Of a stretch of DNA of 64,000 bases, positions 8,303 to 16,781 are shown one piece after another (the stretch's first letter is position 1; each line of letters starts with the position of its first letter). The notes under the pieces were generated by a model that worked only from the letters and a program-made list of their open reading frames with translations, searched no databases and was not told where the DNA came from. The position numbers were made by a program, and so were the translations under genes. The DNA is from DATHWB01 sp040880725 (lineage in GTDB: Bacteria > Actinomycetota > Acidimicrobiia > Spongiisociales > ZC4RG35), in contig JBBDHV010000043.1 in the NCBI GenBank assembly GCA_040880725.1, forward strand, positions 21,019-85,018. Reading direction: 5' to 3'.

Positions 8303-9097
8303 ATGAGCAACGTCCTTCACAGGAACAACGTGTCCACGAGGGGGCGCCTCGATGGACAACCGATGCTCTTCGCCCACGGTTTCGGTTGCGATCAGAACAT
8401 GTGGCAGTACGTGTGGCCTGCCTTTGAGAACGACCATCGCATCATTCTGTTTGATCACGTCGGTGCAGGTCGCTCCGACCTTCGTGCCTACGACCGGGGG
8501 AAATACGGCGACCTGGCCGGCTACGCCGCCGACATCCTCGAGATATGCGATGTACTCGAACTCGAAGACGTGATCTTCGTCGGCCACAGCGTCGCGGCAA
8601 TGATGGGCGTGCTGGCCGCACGCCAACGTCCTGACCTATTCGCGTCCCTCGTTCTCGTAGGTCCATCGCCCCGGTACATCGACGATTCGGGTTATCGCGG
8701 AGGGTTCACCGAGGCCGAGATCGATGACCTTCTCGTAGCACTCGAGAACAATTTCCTGGGCTGGTCCGCCCAGATGGCTCCCATCATCATGGGCAACCCA
8801 GATCGTCCGGAACTCGGCGAGGACCTCACCAATTCGTTCTGTCGCACTGACCCGAACATCGCCGCCCACTTCGCGGGGGTCACCTTCCGATCCGACAACC
8901 GTGCAGATCTGGCTGGGCTGGACATTCCGACTCTCGTATTGCAATGCTCCGATGACGCGATCGCACCGGTGGAGGTCGGACGGTACGTTCACGCAAAACT
9001 CCCGAATAGCACGTTCGTCCTGTTGGACGCCGTGGGGCATTGCCCGAATCTCAGCGCTCCAGACGAAACCGTAACGGCTATTCGGATGTTCTTGTGA
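8303..9097 (+). CDS. RsbQ-like alpha/beta hydrolase
   Basis: Alpha/beta hydrolase of 264 residues resembling RsbQ of Bacillus subtilis and its plant relatives D14/KAI2. The N-terminus MSNVLHRNNVSTRGRLDG and FAHGFGCDQNMWQYVWPAFE are RsbQ hallmarks. The catalytic triad is visible: Ser in VGHSVAAMMG, Asp in QCSDDAIAP and His in VGHCPNLSAP. In Bacillus, RsbQ is needed for the energy-stress phosphatase RsbP, probably by supplying a small hydrophobic ligand to its PAS domain. The next gene encodes exactly such a PAS-PP2C phosphatase, and the two overlap by GTGA, so the pair most likely forms an RsbQP stress-sensing module. Confidence 0.92.
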   Translation: MSNVLHRNNVSTRGRLDGQPMLFAHGFGCDQNMWQYVWPAFENDHRIILFDHVGAGRSDLRAYDRGKYGDLAGYAADILEICDVLELEDVIFVGHSVAAMMGVLAARQRPDLFASLVLVGPSPRYIDDSGYRGGFTEAEIDDLLVALENNFLGWSAQMAPIIMGNPDRPELGEDLTNSFCRTDPNIAAHFAGVTFRSDNRADLAGLDIPTLVLQCSDDAIAPVEVGRYVHAKLPNSTFVLLDAVGHCPNLSAPDETVTAIRMFL

Positions 9098-10230
9098 ACA
9101 CTCGGCCGGAAGCCACTCACACAGACCTGTACCACCGGGCACCATGTGGGCTGGCCACCATCGATCGCCGCGGCACCTTTCTCGCCATCAACCAGACCCT
9201 GCTCGAGTGGCTGGGGCTCGCGGATCCTTCTGAGTTGCCCCGCTTCCAAGATCTCCTGGCGGCGGGCGATCGGATCTACTGGGAGACTCACGCCACGCCG
9301 CTGTTGGACATGCAGGGTGACATCGCCGAGATCGCCGTAGAGCTCATCACGCTCGGCGGGACAGCGCCAGTACTCCTCAACGCCATGAGTGCCCACCCTG
9401 GACGTTCTGAGACCCGCATCGATCTGGCCATTTTCCCGGCTGAAGACCGCCGGAAATACGAGCGCGAATTGCTCACCGCCCGCAAGCTGGCTGAGGCATC
9501 CGAAGCCAAGACGCGTGAGCTCGCACAGTCCTTACAGCGGAGTCTCCTGCCGCCCGTACCGCCATCGATTCCATTCGTCGAGATCGACGCGGCATATCGA
9601 CCTGCCGGTGAAGGCAATGAAATTGGGGGCGACTTCTACGACGTCTTCCGGATGGGCACCGACGAATGGATGGTCGTCGTCGGTGACGTTCGCGGGAAGG
9701 GAGCGTCGGCGGCCAGCCTCACCTCGATGATGCGGTACGTGATCCGGGGAGCGGCGATGGAGGCCTATGACATGCCGGAGGTATTAGCCACGCTCAACTC
9801 CGCTCTGATGGCCGACTCACCGGGCGAGACATGCACCGCGGTCCTGGTACGGCTCGACATCCGTTCGAAGGGAAACGTCGGCGTGGCGGTGTGTCCGGCA
9901 GGTCACCCCCTCCCCTTACTGGTGACGGATGCAGGTGACGTGATCGAAATCGGCCGACCCGGAACTGTGCTCGGGGCCCTTCCGCATCCCCGCCACGAGG
10001 AGACGGGGATCGATTTGAAGCCGGGATCCACGCTGGTGCTGTTCACCGACGGCGTGCCCGAAGGGAGACGCGGCGACGATTTCTTCGGTGAGGAACGGCT
10101 TCGCGAACTGCTGTTCCGGAGCGGGAGCCAGCCCCATCTCGCTCAAATCGTCGCCGACACCGTCGTCGAATTCCAAAATGGTCTTCCTCGGGACGACATT
10201 GCCATCGTCACACTACGTTGCACGAGCTGA
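9094..10230 (+). CDS. RsbP-like PAS-PP2C phosphatase
   Basis: 378 residues. A PAS domain covers about residues 8-110 (LYHRAPCGLATIDRRGTFLA start), followed by a helical linker ending in LAQSLQRSLLPP, the usual entry to SpoIIE-type PP2C domains. The phosphatase domain shows its metal-binding acids in GGDFYDVF, VVGDVRGKG, LFTDGVPEG and RDDIAIV. RsbP dephosphorylates an anti-anti-sigma factor under energy stress, releasing a sigma factor from its anti-sigma partner. The GTG start at 9094 overlaps the RsbQ-like stop; no ribosome site precedes it, consistent with coupling. The target anti-sigma system is not adjacent. Its 3' end overlaps the convergent recN end by 18 bases. Confidence 0.92.
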   Translation: MNTRPEATHTDLYHRAPCGLATIDRRGTFLAINQTLLEWLGLADPSELPRFQDLLAAGDRIYWETHATPLLDMQGDIAEIAVELITLGGTAPVLLNAMSAHPGRSETRIDLAIFPAEDRRKYERELLTARKLAEASEAKTRELAQSLQRSLLPPVPPSIPFVEIDAAYRPAGEGNEIGGDFYDVFRMGTDEWMVVVGDVRGKGASAASLTSMMRYVIRGAAMEAYDMPEVLATLNSALMADSPGETCTAVLVRLDIRSKGNVGVAVCPAGHPLPLLVTDAGDVIEIGRPGTVLGALPHPRHEETGIDLKPGSTLVLFTDGVPEGRRGDDFFGEERLRELLFRSGSQPHLAQIVADTVVEFQNGLPRDDIAIVTLRCTS

Positions 10231-11838
10231 TTTTCGCTGGGGCTCATCTCTTCCCGCCCGAACCAAGAGCTCGGCCGCGGCTTGCTTGCCCCTGACGCTG
10301 TCTGGCATGCCTGCCAACATCCGAGCCAGCTCCCCCACCCGCTCCTCGCCATAGACGAGCCGCACGGTGGCTTCCTCCCCGTCACGGTCGACGACCCAGT
10401 GGGTGTCCGCGTGTGCCGCCACTTGCGGGAGGTGGGTGACGCACAGCACCTGGCGACTCTCGGCGAGCGCCGCGAGTTTCGCTCCCACGGCGATGGCCGT
10501 TTGACCACCGACTCCGGCGTCGATCTCGTCGAAGACGACCGACTCCGCCTCCCCGGCACCTCCTGCCAAGCGCAGTGCGAGCACCAGTCGGCTGAGCTCT
10601 CCCCCGGATGCGACCTTGGCAACCGGACCGGGGTCGAGCCGGTCGTCGGAAGCGAACAGCACCGTTGCGGTGTCGGCGCCTCCTGGCGTCGCCGGAGAGT
10701 CCTCGACCCCGATCTCGAGATACGGTCGAGAGAAACCCAGTTCCCGCAGATGTTCCAGAGCTTCGGCCGCAAGGCCGGCGGAAGCTCGGCGACGGGCGTC
10801 CCGCAGGCCGGTGGCCGCGGTGGCGAGTTGGCGGTCGGCATCGGCCATCTCCTCGTCGATGCGTTCGGCCCGGTCGAGCAGCGCCGTGAGCTCCTCGGCC
10901 CGTTTCGTCTGGGACTGCCCGAACTCCACCACATCGACGAGCGCCGGTCCGTAACGTCGGCACAGGTCGGCAATCACCGACTGCCGCCGTTCGGCTTCTT
11001 CCAGTTCCTCCGGTTCGATGTCGAGGTCCTCGAGCAACCGCATGAGGCCGGCCGCAGTGTCGCCCAGTTGGCTCTCCACACCGTCGACGGCGCCGAGGAG
11101 GTGTGCCGATCCCGGGTCGAAGCCGGCCACCCGTCGAAGGATGCCCACCACCGTCCCGACGTCGTCGCGCACCCGTTCCACGAGTTCTGATCCGTCTGCT
11201 GCCAGCGCCCTGATCTGTTCGGAATTGCGAAGCCGTCCAAGTCGCTCGGCGAGTTGGTCGTCCTCCCCCGGCGTGACCCCGGCGGACCGGATCGTCTCGG
11301 CATCGTGGCGTGCACTCAGGCGCGCACGCTCGAGTGCCGGCCGGTCGCCGCCCAGCGCCTCTCGATCTGTCAGCAGCCGCTCGCGCCCGGACCACGCCTG
11401 CCGATAGGCCTCCCGTGCGGCGCGACCCTCGTCATCGAGCTTGCGATCGATGAGCCGACGGATCTCTGCTGGGCGGGTGATGGTGAGCTGGTCGTGCTGT
11501 CCGATGATCTCGACGGTTCCCGTCGTCGCCTCGTCCAGGGCGTCGGCGGAGGCGATCGAACCGTTCAGATATGCCCGGCTCCTCCCTTCCCGCTTGAGTC
11601 GTCTGGCCACGCCAATTTCGGTGTCTCCTCGCATCAGGCGGCCTTCGACGCCGGCCTCGTCCCCGAACGGGCCGACGAGATCCGACCGGGCGTCGGCGCC
11701 GAGAAGCATCCGCAATGCCCCCAGCAGCAACGTCTTTCCGGCCCCGGTTTCGCCGGTGACCACCGTGAGTCCGGGACCGAACTCGATCCGCGCCTCCCGG
11801 ATGACACCGAGGTTGCGGACGAGCAGCTCGTCGATCAT
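10213..11838 (-). CDS. recN: DNA repair protein RecN
   Basis: SMC-like ATPase of 541 residues that acts in repair of DNA double-strand breaks. The N-terminus MIDELLVRNLGVIREARIEF and the Walker A GETGAGKT are typical of RecN. A central coiled-coil region of about 300 residues is rich in Arg, Glu and Ala. The C-terminal head carries the ABC signature ASGGELSRLVLALRL, Walker B SVVFDEIDAGVGGQTAIAVG and the switch VTHLPQVAAHAD. The ATG overlaps the nadK stop (ATGA). The nadK-recN order following tlyA matches M. tuberculosis Rv1694-Rv1696. Confidence 0.96.
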   Translation of the reverse strand: MIDELLVRNLGVIREARIEFGPGLTVVTGETGAGKTLLLGALRMLLGADARSDLVGPFGDEAGVEGRLMRGDTEIGVARRLKREGRSRAYLNGSIASADALDEATTGTVEIIGQHDQLTITRPAEIRRLIDRKLDDEGRAAREAYRQAWSGRERLLTDREALGGDRPALERARLSARHDAETIRSAGVTPGEDDQLAERLGRLRNSEQIRALAADGSELVERVRDDVGTVVGILRRVAGFDPGSAHLLGAVDGVESQLGDTAAGLMRLLEDLDIEPEELEEAERRQSVIADLCRRYGPALVDVVEFGQSQTKRAEELTALLDRAERIDEEMADADRQLATAATGLRDARRRASAGLAAEALEHLRELGFSRPYLEIGVEDSPATPGGADTATVLFASDDRLDPGPVAKVASGGELSRLVLALRLAGGAGEAESVVFDEIDAGVGGQTAIAVGAKLAALAESRQVLCVTHLPQVAAHADTHWVVDRDGEEATVRLVYGEERVGELARMLAGMPDSVRGKQAAAELLVRAGRDEPQRKSARAT

Positions 11839-12623
11839 CGGTCGTCCAGTCGGAACTTCCGGGTGACGCGGCCGGGAAAGCCCTCTCGCCGCATCCGAAC
11901 AAAGCGGGTGGGAGTTGGCCCCGGTCCGATGACGCAGCGGTCTCCTTCGCTCATCGCACCGAGCTCGCGACCGTCGGCGCTGACTCGCACGGCGCGGTCG
12001 TCGGCCACGGTGATGGTGACAACCGAGTCCGACGGAATGACGAGTGAACGGTCGAACAACGAGTGCGGCGCCACCGGCGTGATGAGAATCCCGTCCACCC
12101 GCGGGTCCATGAGTGGACCGCCTGCGGAGAACGAGTAGGCGGTCGAGCCCATCGACGTGGCGACGACCAAGCCGTCCGCGCGGTGACGCAGGAACGGCTC
12201 CCCGTCGACTTCGACGTCGAGAACGACCAACCGCTGGGAGTCGATCTTTTCGACGACAACGTCATTGATTCCCAACCCCCGGGTGCCGTCGGGGAGTTGG
12301 ACTTCGATGGTGTTGCGGTCCTCGATGCGAAAGCGACCCTCGGCGAGGTTGGAGACGGTCTCTTCGAGTTCGTCGGGTTCGGCCTCGGCGAGGAATCCGA
12401 TGGTTCCGAGATTCACTCCGACCACGGGCACGGATAGTCCCACTGCGGCGTGAGCGGCTTCGAGCACGGTGCCGTCCCCCCCGACGGCGACGACCAGGTC
12501 CACGGCTGCGTCCCCGTCGAGCGGGCGGGCATCCAGTCCGACGCGGGCGGCAGCCTCGATGAAGGTCTCGGCATAGATCTGTGCCTCCGGAGTACTGGAG
12601 ATGACGAGACCGATGTGTTTCAC
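11835..12623 (-). CDS. nadK: NAD kinase
   Basis: ATP- or polyphosphate-dependent NAD kinase of 262 residues making NADP. The GGDGT catalytic motif is at residues 48-52 (VVAVGGDGTVLEAAH), followed by VNLGTIGFLAEAEP. The second conserved block GSTAYSFSAGGPLMDPRVDG and the PVAPHSLFDRSLVIP segment confirm the family. The GTG start overlaps the tlyA stop as GTGA, and the stop overlaps recN as ATGA. The length is normal for bacterial enzymes. Confidence 0.95.
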   Translation of the reverse strand: MKHIGLVISSTPEAQIYAETFIEAAARVGLDARPLDGDAAVDLVVAVGGDGTVLEAAHAAVGLSVPVVGVNLGTIGFLAEAEPDELEETVSNLAEGRFRIEDRNTIEVQLPDGTRGLGINDVVVEKIDSQRLVVLDVEVDGEPFLRHRADGLVVATSMGSTAYSFSAGGPLMDPRVDGILITPVAPHSLFDRSLVIPSDSVVTITVADDRAVRVSADGRELGAMSEGDRCVIGPGPTPTRFVRMRREGFPGRVTRKFRLDDR

Positions 12624-13381
12624 GGCTGGGTCCTCACCGATGCGATGGGCGCGGGCCGAAGATGCACGAAGTACTCCACGTTGCCTTTCGCTCCAGTGAT
12701 CGGCGATACACAGGTTGCCACCGTACCGAGGCCGACCGACGCCAAACAGTCGACCACGTCGGTGAGGGCCGACAATCGGACGGCATCATCCCTCACGATT
12801 CCGCCGCGACCGACCTTGCCACGACCCACCTCGAACTGAGGTTTGACCAACAACACCCCTACGCCGTCCGCACCGATGAGCGCAACCAGCACCTCCGCCA
12901 CCGTGCACAGTGAGATGAACGACAGGTCGCCGACGACGAGGTCGAACGGTGCACCGAGCTCTGCAGGGTCGGCGTGGCGGATGTTCGTCCGGTCGACCAC
13001 CGTCACTTCGGGCCTGCCCGCGAGCCGGTCGTCCAATTGTCCGTACCCGACGTCGACTGCGACCACAGACGCTGCGCCCGACTGCAGCAGGCAATCGGTG
13101 AATCCACCGGTCGACGCCCCCACATCGATGCAGCGCGTCCCTGCGGGATCGACTCCGAACTCGGTGAGGGCGCCTTCCAGCTTCAGTCCCCCCCGGCTCA
13201 CATATCTTGGCGGGGGGCCGATCAGTTCGACCGGTGTTCCCGGGGCGACCAGGGTCGTGACCTTTGGTGTTGGCACGCCGCCGACCCTCACCGCACCCGA
13301 CTCGACCATGGCGGTCGCTTCGGCGCGGCTCTTCGCCATCCCCCGGCGCACGAGCTCACGATCGAGGCGCTGACGGGTCAG
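12620..13381 (-). CDS. tlyA: TlyA-family rRNA methyltransferase
   Basis: Predicted 2'-O-methyltransferase of the TlyA/FtsJ type, about 253 residues; TlyA methylates 16S and 23S rRNA in mycobacteria. An S4 RNA-binding domain covers residues 4-60 (QRLDRELVRRGMAKSRAEA), then the linker PRYVSRGGLKLEGAL, the SAM-binding motif CIDVGASTGGFTDCLLQ and KPQFEVGRGKVGRGGIVRD. The S4 domain begins directly at LTRQRLDREL, and no ATG, GTG or TTG precedes it in frame after the upstream stop. The best start is therefore CTG at 13381, overlapping the previous stop as CTGA. The next alternative, GTG at 13351, would remove ten residues of the S4 domain. Confidence 0.92.
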   Translation of the reverse strand: MTRQRLDRELVRRGMAKSRAEATAMVESGAVRVGGVPTPKVTTLVAPGTPVELIGPPPRYVSRGGLKLEGALTEFGVDPAGTRCIDVGASTGGFTDCLLQSGAASVVAVDVGYGQLDDRLAGRPEVTVVDRTNIRHADPAELGAPFDLVVGDLSFISLCTVAEVLVALIGADGVGVLLVKPQFEVGRGKVGRGGIVRDDAVRLSALTDVVDCLASVGLGTVATCVSPITGAKGNVEYFVHLRPAPIASVRTQP

Positions 13382-13530
13382 GCGTCGTCCCCGCCGTCGA
13401 GGGCGCGCTCGAGGAGTTCGGCGATCTCTGTCATGGGGCCGATGGACTCTGCAGGGTCCAATCCTTCGATCTCGGCCAACAGTGCATCGACCGCGGCAAG
13501 CGGGTCTTCGACCTCTCGTGTGGTATCCAT
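13378..13530 (-). CDS. Small conserved-position protein upstream of tlyA
   Basis: 50-residue acidic protein (MDTTREVEDPLAAVDALLAE start; ends LERALDGGDDA), predicted helical and soluble. I do not recognise a domain. Its position matches the small protein Rv1693 directly before tlyA in M. tuberculosis, which argues that it is a real gene. The ATG at 13530 is preferred because a GATAAT element lies seven bases upstream, giving a leaderless message; the in-frame ATG at 13539 is possible. Its stop overlaps the proposed CTG start of tlyA. Confidence 0.7.
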   Translation of the reverse strand: MDTTREVEDPLAAVDALLAEIEGLDPAESIGPMTEIAELLERALDGGDDA

Positions 13531-13537
13531 GCGGCTC

Positions 13538-13543
13538 ATTATC
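13538..13543 (-). promoter_or_regulatory. Candidate -10 element for the tlyA-nadK-recN operon
   Basis: GATAAT on the minus strand lies seven bases before the ATG at 13530, the right distance for a transcript beginning at that ATG. It would drive the small gene, tlyA, nadK and recN. No -35 box is obvious and the assignment rests on spacing alone. Confidence 0.4.
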
Positions 13544-13568
13544 GCGGAATCGAGCGACGGGACCGGTC

Positions 13569-14297
13569 TTGCTCCCAATCCGAGACGACAACCCCACCCA
13601 CCGATCCGCCATCGTGACGGGTCTGATCCTCGTGGGGTGTCTCTACGCCTTCTTCGCCGAACAGCCATTCGACGAGGCCGAGGCGGTGGCCTTCCTGTAC
13701 GAGCGGGCCGCGATCTCCTGTGAGGTGGTCACAGGTGACCCGCTGACCGCGTCGGAAGTCCGCTCCGGCGCGTGTGAACCCGCACCTGGCCCCGAGATCT
13801 TTCCGGACAAGAGCATCCTGGTCAGCCTGCTCACCTCGATGTTCCTGCACGCCGGGTTCGCCCACTTGTTCGGCAACCTGTGGATCTTCTGGATCTTCGG
13901 CAACAACATCGAAGATCACCTGGGCCATGTGCGTTTCCTCGCCTTCTACCTCGTCTCCGGCCTCGTGGCCACCGCAGCGTTCGTGGGGTTGAACCCTTCG
14001 TCGACGGTGCCGCTCATCGGGGCCTCGGGAGCGATCGCCGGCGCCATGGGGGCGTACCTGATCCTCTTTCCGACCGCACGGATCACTTCGATCATTCCAC
14101 CGTTCTTCTTCTTCCCGTTCCGGGTTCCGGCGTGGATCTTCCTGGGCCTGTGGCTGCTTGGACAATTCGCGATCTCCTCGGATGCGGGCCAAGTCGCCTG
14201 GGAGGCACATGTGGGCGGGTTCGTGGCGGGCGCGGGGTATGCCCTCGTGAACCGAAAGCGGTTTCTCGGCCGCGGCCGGCGCTACCGCAGCAGGTGA
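13569..14297 (+). CDS. Rhomboid family intramembrane serine protease
   Basis: Membrane protein of 242 residues with about six hydrophobic segments. Rhomboid hallmarks are HAGFAHLFGNLWIFWIFGNN, the catalytic serine in GASGAIAGAMGAYL (Ser153) and the catalytic histidine in EAHVGGFVAGAG (His214). Rhomboids cleave substrates within or next to membrane segments; the substrate here is unknown. The TTG at 13569 gives the start LPIRDDNPTHRS, which matches the usual N-terminus of this subfamily (PLRDxNPT), and is preceded by CGACGGGA. A loop with two cysteines (about residues 52-70) follows the first membrane segment. The 3' end overlaps the convergent HAD gene by 16 bases. Confidence 0.9.
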   Translation: MLPIRDDNPTHRSAIVTGLILVGCLYAFFAEQPFDEAEAVAFLYERAAISCEVVTGDPLTASEVRSGACEPAPGPEIFPDKSILVSLLTSMFLHAGFAHLFGNLWIFWIFGNNIEDHLGHVRFLAFYLVSGLVATAAFVGLNPSSTVPLIGASGAIAGAMGAYLILFPTARITSIIPPFFFFPFRVPAWIFLGLWLLGQFAISSDAGQVAWEAHVGGFVAGAGYALVNRKRFLGRGRRYRSR

Positions 14298-15025
14298 TCT
14301 GTCAGCGCCGCCAGGTCTGCGACCTCGACCGTCGGTTTCTCTGCGGGCGTTCCTTCGACACCCGTACGAACATGGGCGGTGTTCCATCCCTCGGCCCGAC
14401 CCATGGCCAGGTCGGTGTCGTCCCTGTCACCGACGATCCACACGTCGCCCCTGGCGCGGGCTGCCAGGAGTTTCCGCATCGGAGGGTGGGGCTTGCCTGC
14501 CACGACCGGCTCCACTCCCGTCGCGGTGTGGACCGCCGCGACGAGCGCCCCCGCTCCCGGACGTAGTCCTTCGGGCGTCGGATAGGACGGGTCGTGATTG
14601 CTGGCGAGAAACCGAGCACCGTTCCTCACGGCGAGCACGGCTGACGAGAGACGTTCGTAGGTGAGGCCGGGGTCGAGGCCGACCACCACCGTGTCGGCGT
14701 CCTGCCAGCGTCCGACAATCCTGCTTCCTCTCTCGACCGCGGCTTCTTCGATCCCTCGTCCTCCGAGGACCAGCACCGACGACTCGCCGTCGAGGAGCGT
14801 GGCGACCGCCTGGGCGGAGGTCGCCACCATTTCGCCCGATGCCCCGAACCCGGTCACCCGGCGAATCTTGTCCGCAGACTCGGTGGGTGTGCGGGTCGAG
14901 TTGTTCGTGCAGAACACGATGTTCCACTCCGCAGCGGTCAGCCGCCCGAGAGCCGCACCTGCGCCGTGGATCTCTTCGTCGCCGAGATAGACGACCCCGT
15001 CGAGGTCGCAGATGAGGGTTTTCAT
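14282..15025 (-). CDS. HAD-IIA family phosphatase
   Basis: NagD/HAD-IIA hydrolase of 247 residues. Motif I DLDGVVYLGDE carries the nucleophile and acid Asp; motif II is FCTNNSTRTP; the GKPHPPM and VGDRDDTDLAMG blocks give motifs III and IV. The position next to the small gene and tlyA parallels M. tuberculosis Rv1692, a phosphatase acting on small phosphorylated compounds, so phosphoglycolate or glycerol phosphate are plausible substrates. The ATG at 15025 overlaps the upstream peptidase stop as ATGA. Confidence 0.9.
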   Translation of the reverse strand: MKTLICDLDGVVYLGDEEIHGAGAALGRLTAAEWNIVFCTNNSTRTPTESADKIRRVTGFGASGEMVATSAQAVATLLDGESSVLVLGGRGIEEAAVERGSRIVGRWQDADTVVVGLDPGLTYERLSSAVLAVRNGARFLASNHDPSYPTPEGLRPGAGALVAAVHTATGVEPVVAGKPHPPMRKLLAARARGDVWIVGDRDDTDLAMGRAEGWNTAHVRTGVEGTPAEKPTVEVADLAALTDHLLR

Positions 15026-16350
15026 CCGCCCTGACGCCACCGGTCGAGGATCGAAGACAAGAGCGACGTGGTGGAGTCGACCGACGCCACCGAGACTCGT
15101 TCGTCGTGGCCATGGAACATCGACAGGAAGTCCGGAAAGGACATCGCCTCGTCGAAGAGTCCCACCCCGTAGGCGGTCACGCCGCGGGCTCGGAAGAACC
15201 GGGCGTCGGTGGTGGCCGGCATGAGAGTGGGGACGACCCGACGACTTCCCGTGTGCACCTCGATCGAGTCGACCACGCATTCCCACAGTGACGTCCCGAC
15301 CTGGGATTCGTTGGCGACGTGATCGGCGACCGGGAGGATCTCGAGTCGATCGGCTCCTGCTCCGACCGCCTTTCGGATGTGATCGTCGACGTCGGTGCGG
15401 TCCTGTCCGGGAAGGGCACGAAAGTCGACTTCGCCTTCGGCGACATCGGGTATCACGTTTGATTTCACCCCGGACCGGATCACGTTCGGAGAGACCGTCA
15501 GATGGGTGCAGGCGTGCAGGTAGGCGGCGAGACGGGGACTGGTGGCGGCCACCTCGTCGATGGCGTTGTCGATCTGATCGGGGTCGACGAGCCGTGCCGC
15601 GAGTTCACCTTCGAAGCCGGCACTTTCCACGAACGCCCGCCAGACGTCGGAGATCACCACCGGTGACGGCGCCAGGAAGAGCGACCGCATGGCGTCGACG
15701 AGGGGCGCCATGGCGTTGTCGCTCCCGTACGGTACCGACCCGTGCCCGGGGCGTCCCCGGGAGCGCAGCACCGTCCAGAACGGCCCCTTCTCCCCCACCG
15801 ACACCGGATATGCGGGCTGGCCGTCCAGTCGCAGGGGCGGATAGGCAATCTCGGTGAGCAGGTAGTCGGTCTCCACGAGATCCCAGCGCTCGTCGACAAG
15901 CGGCTTCGCCCCCCAGAGCCCGCCCGCCTCCTCGTCCGCGACGGCGAGGAACACGAGATCACCGGGAAGGGGCGGAACGTCCCCGTCGAGATACTGCTTG
16001 AACACCACCGCCATGGAGGCAGTCAGGTTCAACATGTCGACGGTCCCCCGACCCCAGACGAAGCCATCTGCCACGTTTCCGGCGAACGGATCGGCAGTCC
16101 ACCCGTCCTCGTTGACCGGGACGACATCGAGATGCGCCATCATCATGAGCGTCGGCGCCGACGCGTTCGATCCGGGAATTCGATACACCGTCGACGTCCG
16201 CCCCGCGAGCTTCTCGAAGGTGGTCCCGGCGGTACCGAAGAAGTCGTGCAGGGTTTCCACGGAGCGAATCTCCTGTCCGCTCTCGGGCGTTCCGTCGTTG
16301 ACGCAGGCGTTCGTGATGAGTTGCTGGAGAAGTTCGACCGTTTCAGACAT
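15022..16350 (-). CDS. M20 family metallopeptidase
   Basis: M20/ArgE/DapE-type zinc hydrolase of about 442 residues. Metal ligands are in MMAHLDVVP (His-x-Asp), GRGTVDML (bridging Asp) and AVADEEAGG (general base Glu plus ligand Glu), with a dimerisation domain starting near GEKGPFWTVLRSRGRPGHGS and a last His ligand in SMFHGHDERV. Members cleave amide bonds of small peptides or acyl-amino acids; the substrate is not predictable. I chose the ATG at 16350. A GTG at 16371, overlapping the NUDIX stop as GTGA, would add seven residues and fits the coupling pattern of the region. Confidence 0.9.
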   Translation of the reverse strand: MSETVELLQQLITNACVNDGTPESGQEIRSVETLHDFFGTAGTTFEKLAGRTSTVYRIPGSNASAPTLMMMAHLDVVPVNEDGWTADPFAGNVADGFVWGRGTVDMLNLTASMAVVFKQYLDGDVPPLPGDLVFLAVADEEAGGLWGAKPLVDERWDLVETDYLLTEIAYPPLRLDGQPAYPVSVGEKGPFWTVLRSRGRPGHGSVPYGSDNAMAPLVDAMRSLFLAPSPVVISDVWRAFVESAGFEGELAARLVDPDQIDNAIDEVAATSPRLAAYLHACTHLTVSPNVIRSGVKSNVIPDVAEGEVDFRALPGQDRTDVDDHIRKAVGAGADRLEILPVADHVANESQVGTSLWECVVDSIEVHTGSRRVVPTLMPATTDARFFRARGVTAYGVGLFDEAMSFPDFLSMFHGHDERVSVASVDSTTSLLSSILDRWRQGG

Positions 16351-16367
16351 GTCTCTGACGGTACCGC

Positions 16368-16781
16368 TCACGAAGCCAGGTACGGTCCAAGCCGCTCGAA
16401 GAGCGAAGGCATCGTGGAGATGAGCGGGAGGCTGCGTGCCTCATCGAGGGTGACCCAGCGCGCTTCGGCGGCATCGTCGGCTGCGGCGAGGACGCCGCCG
16501 AGGACGAAACCGACGTAGTCGACGAGGACGTAATGCCACTCGGGCGGATCGGCGGTGTCGATCACTTCGCCGGTCCAGATCACCGGACCAAGCCGGATGT
16601 CGAGCCCGGTCTCCTCTTTCACCTCACGAATCGCCGCATCTGCCATTCGCTCGCCCATTTCGACCCGGCCCCCCGGCACTGCCCAATGATCGGCCCATGG
16701 GCCCCGGTCCTTGCGGACGACCAGCAGGCGTCCGGCGTCGATCACGGCCACCCCCACTCCGGGGACGGGGCGCTCAGACAT
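16368..16781 (-). CDS. NUDIX hydrolase
   Basis: Small NUDIX protein of 137 residues with a full NUDIX box running from GGRVEMGERMADAAIREVKE to ETGL. It begins SERPVPGVGVAVIDAGRLLV, a common start for MutT-like hydrolases of oxidised or surplus nucleotides. The ATG at 16781 overlaps the end of the GNAT gene by eight bases. Substrate unknown; the WAVPGG context is typical of 8-oxo-dGTP-type hydrolases but not decisive. Confidence 0.88.
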   Translation of the reverse strand: MSERPVPGVGVAVIDAGRLLVVRKDRGPWADHWAVPGGRVEMGERMADAAIREVKEETGLDIRLGPVIWTGEVIDTADPPEWHYVLVDYVGFVLGGVLAAADDAAEARWVTLDEARSLPLISTMPSLFERLGPYLAS

